Part shown: piece after piece, positions 45,501 to 50,999 of the stretch
Numbering within the stretch: position 1 is the stretch's first letter
Layout of the letters: each line of letters opens with the position of its first letter
NCBI GenBank assembly: GCA_003614735.1
Contig: KZ992467.1
Span: 1-50,999, forward strand
Length of the DNA: 50,999 nucleotides
From: Thamnocephalis sphaerospora
Taxonomy: Eukaryota > Zoopagomycota > Zoopagomycetes > Zoopagales > Sigmoideomycetaceae
Direction of reading: 5' to 3'
Translations under genes and position numbers: made by a program
The notes under the pieces: generated by a model
What the model was told of the DNA's origin: nothing
Database searches by the model: none
Seen by the model: the letters and a program-made list of their open reading frames with translations, nothing else

Positions 45501-48500
45501 TGCGCGCAGTCATCAGCTTGCCGACGCACTCCCACCGGCATTTGCACTGGTAAATGCATCGGTGCGTGTGTTTGCTGAACTATTCCTTCGCGTTCCTGAA
45601 AAGGAGCAGGCACGATTGGTTGGCACTATCTTGGCAGCACTGAGCAGCCCGCAGCTGGAACATGACATAGAGCGCCGGGAAGCTGTACGCTTCAACGTTG
45701 TCAACGTGCTGCTAGAGTGCTTTATCCTTGCCGAATCACTTCCAGACAGGAAGGAGATTGTGTGCTTTAGCGACGACATTGCATTCCGGCTACAGAAAAT
45801 ACTGCAGGTACGAGGGGATGGTAGGACGCCGCGGTAGCACGACAATGTGAGTGCTCACAACGTCCATGTGGTGCTTGGTAACATGTGTCTTAGGATATGG
45901 TCAATCTTCCAGAGCCGACAATGCGCCGTTTGGCCAGCGATGCTTTAGGTCGTCTGGCGCATCTTGTCGGTGGCAAGTTTATCGTCAACCAGCTACAGCT
46001 CAATCTAAACCACGCCATCCAGTTTCGCGATCCAGAGGTGCGCGCCGGCTGCACCTTTGTCATTGCCAACACCTGCAACCGCCTGGGTAGCATTCAGGCC
46101 AGCGCACATTTAGAGACTGTGGTCAGCATCATGCATACGCTGTGCAATGACCCGCATCCAGTGGTGCACTCTTGGGCACTCGAGGCGCTGGCGCTGGTAG
46201 TAGAGTCATCGGGCGTTATGTTTACGCCATACATCTCCAGCACTGTTGGTCTCATTGCCAAGCTGTTTTTAGCGGAAACACATGCGGTACTGGATGCAGA
46301 GAGCATGTTTCCACCACATCACGTTTCTCAGCAGCTCGGTCGTATCCTATGCTCGTTGCTGGGCACACTGGGGCCGGAGCTGCAGAGCAACGGGAAAATA
46401 CGTGAGATCATTCTTTCGCTGGTGCAGGAGCTTGCCGTTGACGGCCGCAGCGAGGTGGCTACAGAAGGCATACGCTGTCTCCTGCGTTTGCAAATGTTTG
46501 CACCACTATCTGTGGACATGCGCTGGCTGATTCCGTTGCTGCGACAGCAACTTCGATCCGAAAGTAGCGCAGTGGCCGGATCGGCCATCGCCTGCCTCTA
46601 CCAGGTGATTCAGACAATGCCGCCGTCAGAGTCGTACAGCCAGCTAGCCAGTCTTGAGCAGCAGCTGTTTGACTTGTTGGACGACGAGCCGTCGCTGGAC
46701 GACACCAAGAATGCAATCAAAGCTCTTATCAATCACACTGCTGATGCAGACGCCGGCACGTGGATTACCCTATGCACGCGCATGTTTATCAAGGACGCGG
46801 GACGTGCACAGGCAGCTTCCTCAGGTGTTAGCGGGGCTGGCAGTCACGAAGGATATGCTGGTCGCGCTGGTCGAGCCGCCTACGGCTGGGAAGCATGTCA
46901 GTTTGCCATCGAATGCGTGCGCGACGTTGTAAAACGAGCGTGTCCGCAAATGTCGGCAGCTGATGCACCAGCCAGAGGGCATTTGCCACCACCTGTATTG
47001 CTGGAGCACCTCTTGGAGCTAATCAGGCTTGCATTTGCTGCGGCCACGGCCAACGTCCCGACGGTGCGCATTCACGGCCTTCGCCTATTTGCCGACCTAA
47101 TCAAGGTATGCTTGTCATGCACACGCCTCCGCAGGCATCCAATATGCCACTTACCTATACGTGCTGGCGGGTTGCAGACTTTTTCCGGTGTTGAAGATCC
47201 TGACCTTCCTGGTACATCTCTGCTTGAACAATACCAAGTATGCGTCATCCGGTCACAATCACGGTGGTATTCTCCTTCTGACAACGCTAACTGACGTCGC
47301 CTTAGGCACAAATTGTTTCGGCATTAACGCCAGCGTTCGATGCTACTGCACCACCGCGCGTCACGGCTGCTGCTGTGGAGGTGTGCGGCCTGTACATTAG
47401 CAGCGAACAAAAGGCACAGCATGGGCCGCAGAGTCGCGTACTACGTCTCATGGCTGTGAAGCTTGAGGAGTTCAGCGGTAAGCTGTTACTTGATGGTTGC
47501 CAATTGTATTGGCATACACAGCTCACTTGACAGTGCTTGAACAGTTGATAGTGTCGAGGACGACAGTGCAGCCACCGATACCAGCCCTTCCGCAAAAGTC
47601 ATGATTCGACTGGCCACACTGGCAGCTTGGTCTGACATCCTGTATGCAAGCGATAGCGATCCAGCGCTCGCCGCTGTAGTCAAACCGTATCCTTTACGTG
47701 GCGGTATCTGGGCCAGCACTTTCAATTCTGTGCAAAGTGTTACTTGACTCGTGTTCTGCTCCACAGCTATATGGCTTGCCTATTGCAGTGGTGGACCGTT
47801 GCAGTCAATGATTACGCGCAACTGCGAGCGGATCCAGATAGCAAGGTTTCAACATCAAGCATCCGAGAACTCCATCTGGTCGCTGGATTAGATTCCGTTT
47901 ACGCGCGCTCCATGCGAAGAATTGTGCAGCCGGTAAGCGCGCCAGGATGCGGTGTTTCTTCAGTTCCGTGATCAATTGACAAAACACTACTCTGTACGCA
48001 GTATTACCGGTCTGCCTGGTGGCACATAAGCCGTTCGTTGAGCAGCCTGCTGTGTAAGCGCGCTGATAACGATGCAGCAGCTGTGCCTGTGGCTGAAGAT
48101 GAGCAAGTCAGCCAAACGCTGGATACACTCGCCAAGAACGCCATGACGCTCTATGGTCTCTGCCTACTAGAAGCTACCGACGAGGCAAACGAGCCTTCGT
48201 CTGTCGTGCCGTGCATTGAGATGGTCCGAAGCATCATACGCTGCAAGAAGATGCGCGCGATTGTCGGTAACCATTCGCTAAACGAGCTTCCAGCCGCGGT
48301 CTATCGCGTATCGCGCGCTTTTCACTCGATATCGGTAGACATGGAGCTTGCACGGCTCATTGAGAACTTTCTCCAGGACAGTCCTTATGACAAAACAGAG
48401 TAAGCTATGGCAATAGAGGACGGCCAGCATAAGCCTGCACAATACTGACGGTGTATCTAGGACGGTGCCGGACGATCTCGACATGCTAACGCTACAAACA

Positions 48501-49731
48501 GTCGCCGGAATGACCAAAAACTGCTTAAAGCTGCAAGGTAGCATACGCCCAATTGCAATTGCGTCTATATAATGCTAATTCGTTGCTTGCTTGACTAGGT
48601 GACAAGGATGTGATGACGTTAGCCGCATCTCTTCTCCACTGCTTGACCCTGCTCATGCGCGGTACAACGTGTGCGGCTGCCGGCATTGTCCTACTCCAGT
48701 ATTTGACAGGTGAGCGCTGGTAGTCACACCTAATATGCAGCAATGGTCTAGAGCGGCTAAACTGCGTCTGTATACCGACAGATATGTTCAAGATGTGTAA
48801 ATCTGCTTCGGATACGCAAGTGGCCGAATTGCTACGATCTGCCAAAGCAAGCTTGGCGGTGGTTGGTGTACAAATCAATAATAGCCAACAGGTGCTTAGA
48901 CAAGCTAGCATCGTTTTCCTACAACAGCTTAGCAAGAATGCTAGCGAAGACAGGTAACAGCACTACTTGCCACGCGATGCTACAGTCAATGCTGACATGC
49001 ACCACAGAGAGCACGGATTTGCTTGTCTAGCTCTGGCAGCAACTACACTGCCAATGCTACTTACAGATGAGCAGGTGATTAAACATCTGCTTGATACGTA
49101 TCACTGCGTGCTTCAACAAATAGGCGACGAGAAGGTGAGCACATAAGACGATGTACAACAACTCGCCCACTAATCTTTTGCCTGGCTGGTCAGCATGTCA
49201 TCCAAGCGCTTCGCAGTATTCGTGCACTATGTCAAACGCTTTCTTCGAATTTCGTGCGAGCACTGGCGCCTCTGGCGGTGTCTATTGCAATGTTAGTGCA
49301 GCGGCTGCGTGGACCGGACTGCCTCGAGGTGATCATGATGGCCGAGCTAGTGGAGGAATCGCTGCGCAGTCTTTTGGTTTTGAGCACATGCACTACCGAC
49401 CTGAACGGTAAGCGTATACGCCGTAACAACGTAGCCCGTATACTAACGCGCGCGTTAATCACCTGCAGCGCTGTCACTGGCGATTGTTTGCGGGCTGCCC
49501 TGGCTGGAGTATGCGGATGTTACGGTGCGAAACGCAGTGGCAGCTTTCTTGCTGTCGGCAGCGGCAGAGAACGCTCTGGCCTTTAGACAAGCGCTGGCTG
49601 CCCTGCCAGCTCCACACGCCTCGCTACTGGAGAATGCACTACGCAGCTTTGCCTCTCAACGGCAAGCAAGCATGGGGAGCGGACCTCAGGCTGGTGCGAA
49701 AATCGAGCTCAAGAGTGCCTTCACCGTGTAG
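42566..49731 (+). CDS. Laa1/HEATR5-type HEAT-repeat protein
   Basis: In yeast and animals this large protein binds the AP-1 clathrin adaptor and helps its recruitment to the trans-Golgi network and endosomes. More than 20 plus-strand exons cover about 7.2 kb. The first, 42566-42736, encodes ISKPISFLFDEDRYNAAG and YAFRWLNELEKDLHTVSR, typical of HEATR5 N termini, and joins in phase to 42815-43032. Further HEAT repeats lie at 43,600-44,300, 44,372-45,385 and 45,900-47,105, the last containing LASDALGRLAHLVGGKFIVN and DPEVRAGCTFVIANTCNRLG, the most conserved part of the family. The last exon ends FRQALAALPAPHASLLENAL with KIELKSAFTV and a TAG at 49731. Exon limits between 47.1 and 49.4 kb are not fixed. 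The 5' end is divergent from DAM1. Confidence 0.9.
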
Positions 49732-50150
49732 TGCGCGCTGCCGTATGCCTGTACGTTGTATCACTTGACGCTGCGCTAGCGCAACAATGCCTCGTGCTCA
49801 TCACCTTTATCAAAGATGCACACGCCACACTGTTAGGTCGCATTGCCGACTAATATGCATTTAGTTTATCGTGGTGTTTAAACATCGATATCGCGATCTT
49901 TTAGCGTTGTCTGTCGCTTCCGAGCACCGTTGCTATCGGTCATTGATCCACGCTTTACAGTGGCATTGGCTGCATCATGCATGTCTAGATGCAAGGCAAA
50001 CGTCGTCAGACGCAAAATCGCTGCTGCTATCATTATCGTATACTTACCCTGGCGGATCAGCCCGAGAATGTCAACCTTGCCCTGCGACGCATCTTTCCGA
50101 CGACCAGTGTTAGCCGTGTGCGTGCTAGCGAGCGTATTGCTGTAGTATAC
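49732..50150. other. convergent 3' interval
   Basis: The Laa1 and Ctf4-like genes point at each other here. A minus-strand piece near 50,050-50,100 (GKVDILGLIRQ in one frame) looks faintly coding, but in the frame reached by splicing from the Ctf4 exon it ends in a stop within a few codons. Confidence 0.35.
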
Positions 50151-50999
50151 TTACTGCCACTTCCATCGCGGACGACAACCCTTGTCGCTTGCTCCACGTT
50201 TGCTTTTGTGACAGTGAAAATCAACAACTGAGTGTGGCGCAAGAATAAAAGACTCATGTCTAGATCACCTACCGTGTGCGAGCGGCTGTATATCGTACGT
50301 TGATGGGCCAAGAAGAGCTGCTTGCTTTTCCAAAAGCGCCTGCATTGAGGATCACGGCAAGATAAATGTGCTATACATCTATACTGTGCCGCAAAATACT
50401 ACACGCACCTCCTTCAGCAACATAATGCGTTCGACCAAAGCCGTCATACGATGATAGTTGGCAATCTTGCATGCTGCATCGTATGCAGCCGGAAGGTACA
50501 GCATACTGCATAGCTCGAGGGCACGCTGAAAGAACGCAGATCAGCATGAATGGCAGCATTGTCTGCATTGGCGTGTCGGCTTACCTGCGACTTGTCTGCC
50601 TTGCACGCCAGCTGGCCAAGGGTGCGTTAGTAAAAAGTGCAAACAGCAATGACCCGTGTGCAAAGGTCTGCAGTCTACGTGCAAACTCACCTGAACCATC
50701 GAAAGCACCAACTTGTCCATCGAAGCTTGAGATCTGCTGCTGGTCGCAGCATCCATCAAGCCCAGATCCACCGTAGATAGAGTGCGCATGCGCAGTAGTC
50801 TGGATGACACACAGTGTAAGTCTAACCTGCTTGCCCGCGAATGACTCTACACGTACTTTTCTTCTTGTTCCATTTCTCCAGAATCCCAAGGAAGGATTGG
50901 AATTCGAAGCTCAAACTCGCTGATCACTGGCCGGCTAAAACTAGGATATTGGCGGCCGCCCTGTAGCGCAAAACCCATTGGTGTAAGGATAGACGGACA
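50151..50999 (-). CDS. Ctf4/And-1 (WDHD1) replisome hub, C-terminal part
   Basis: Ctf4 is a trimeric hub that links the CMG helicase to polymerase alpha and other factors at the fork. Only the C-terminal end lies in the window; the gene runs off the right edge. Minus-strand exons 50999-50857, 50799-50691, 50611-50585, 50525-50409, 50339-50273 and 50227-50151 join in phase. They encode FSRPVISEFELRIPILPW, LSTVDLGLMDAA, MDKLVLSMVQLACKADKSQ and RALELCSMLYLPAAYDAACK with NYHRMTALVERIMLLKE, which follow the SepB/WDHD1 helical domain that packs on the trimerisation propeller. The third of these exons is only 27 bases, supported by a TACTAAC branch site. The tail after LLKE is basic and not conserved. 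An alternative last splice would give a slightly different C terminus. Confidence 0.85.

Overview
This is nuclear DNA from a filamentous or early-diverging fungus. Most genes are cut by many short GT-AG introns (about 50-90 bp, branch sites such as CTAAC/CTAAT). The gene set includes a fungalysin protease, a Dam1 kinetochore subunit and a fungal Mms22/Mus7 replication-repair factor. DET1 and a grainyhead/CP2 factor, both commonly missing from yeasts, suggest an early-diverging lineage; a Kickxellomycotina-like fungus is my guess and is not proven. No prokaryotic, viral, CRISPR or intact transposon sequence was seen.

Layout. 0-0.4 kb: a degenerate tRNA-like locus with a duplicated 5' half, and tRNA-Glu(CTC). 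1.4-4.1 kb (-): DET1. 4.7-6.2 kb (+): 4-hydroxyphenylpyruvate dioxygenase (HPD), divergent from DET1. 7.1-9.2 kb (+): secreted M36 fungalysin, a single exon. 9.9-15.9 kb (+): Mms22/Mus7. 16.1-17.4 kb (+): an unidentified six-exon gene. 18.1-18.8 kb (+): a small secreted protein. 19.1-24.2 kb (-): importin-5/Kap121, about 22 exons. 24.6-25.4 kb (-): a Myb/SANT-like protein, head to head with COX13 (25.6-26.3 kb, +). 27.2-27.9 kb (+): ISU1/ISCU. 28.4-30.0 kb (+): a PHP-domain membrane protein. 30.1-31.0 kb (-): a RING-H2 ubiquitin ligase. 31.0-32.7 kb (-): a low-complexity hypothetical protein. 33.2-34.8 kb (-): an SLC35F6-type transporter. 34.9-38.2 kb: no convincing gene. 38.2-40.5 kb (+): a grainyhead/CP2 transcription factor. 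41.2-42.5 kb (-): Dam1 with a C-terminal extension, 113 bp from the divergent Laa1/HEATR5 gene (42.6-49.7 kb, +). 50.15 kb to the window end (-): the C-terminal part of Ctf4/And-1.

These are mainly unlinked housekeeping functions: tyrosine breakdown, respiration, Fe-S assembly, nuclear import, clathrin-adaptor traffic and kinetochore function. One theme stands out. DET1 is a DDB1/CRL4 partner, while Mms22 and Ctf4 are a Cul4-type ligase adaptor and its replisome anchor; all lie in one 51-kb window, possibly by chance.

Exon joins were made by hand from splice signals, reading phase and remembered family sequences. Where the phase closes across every intron I say so; where it does not (one DET1 junction, the unidentified gene, the 31-33 kb gene) the model is provisional.
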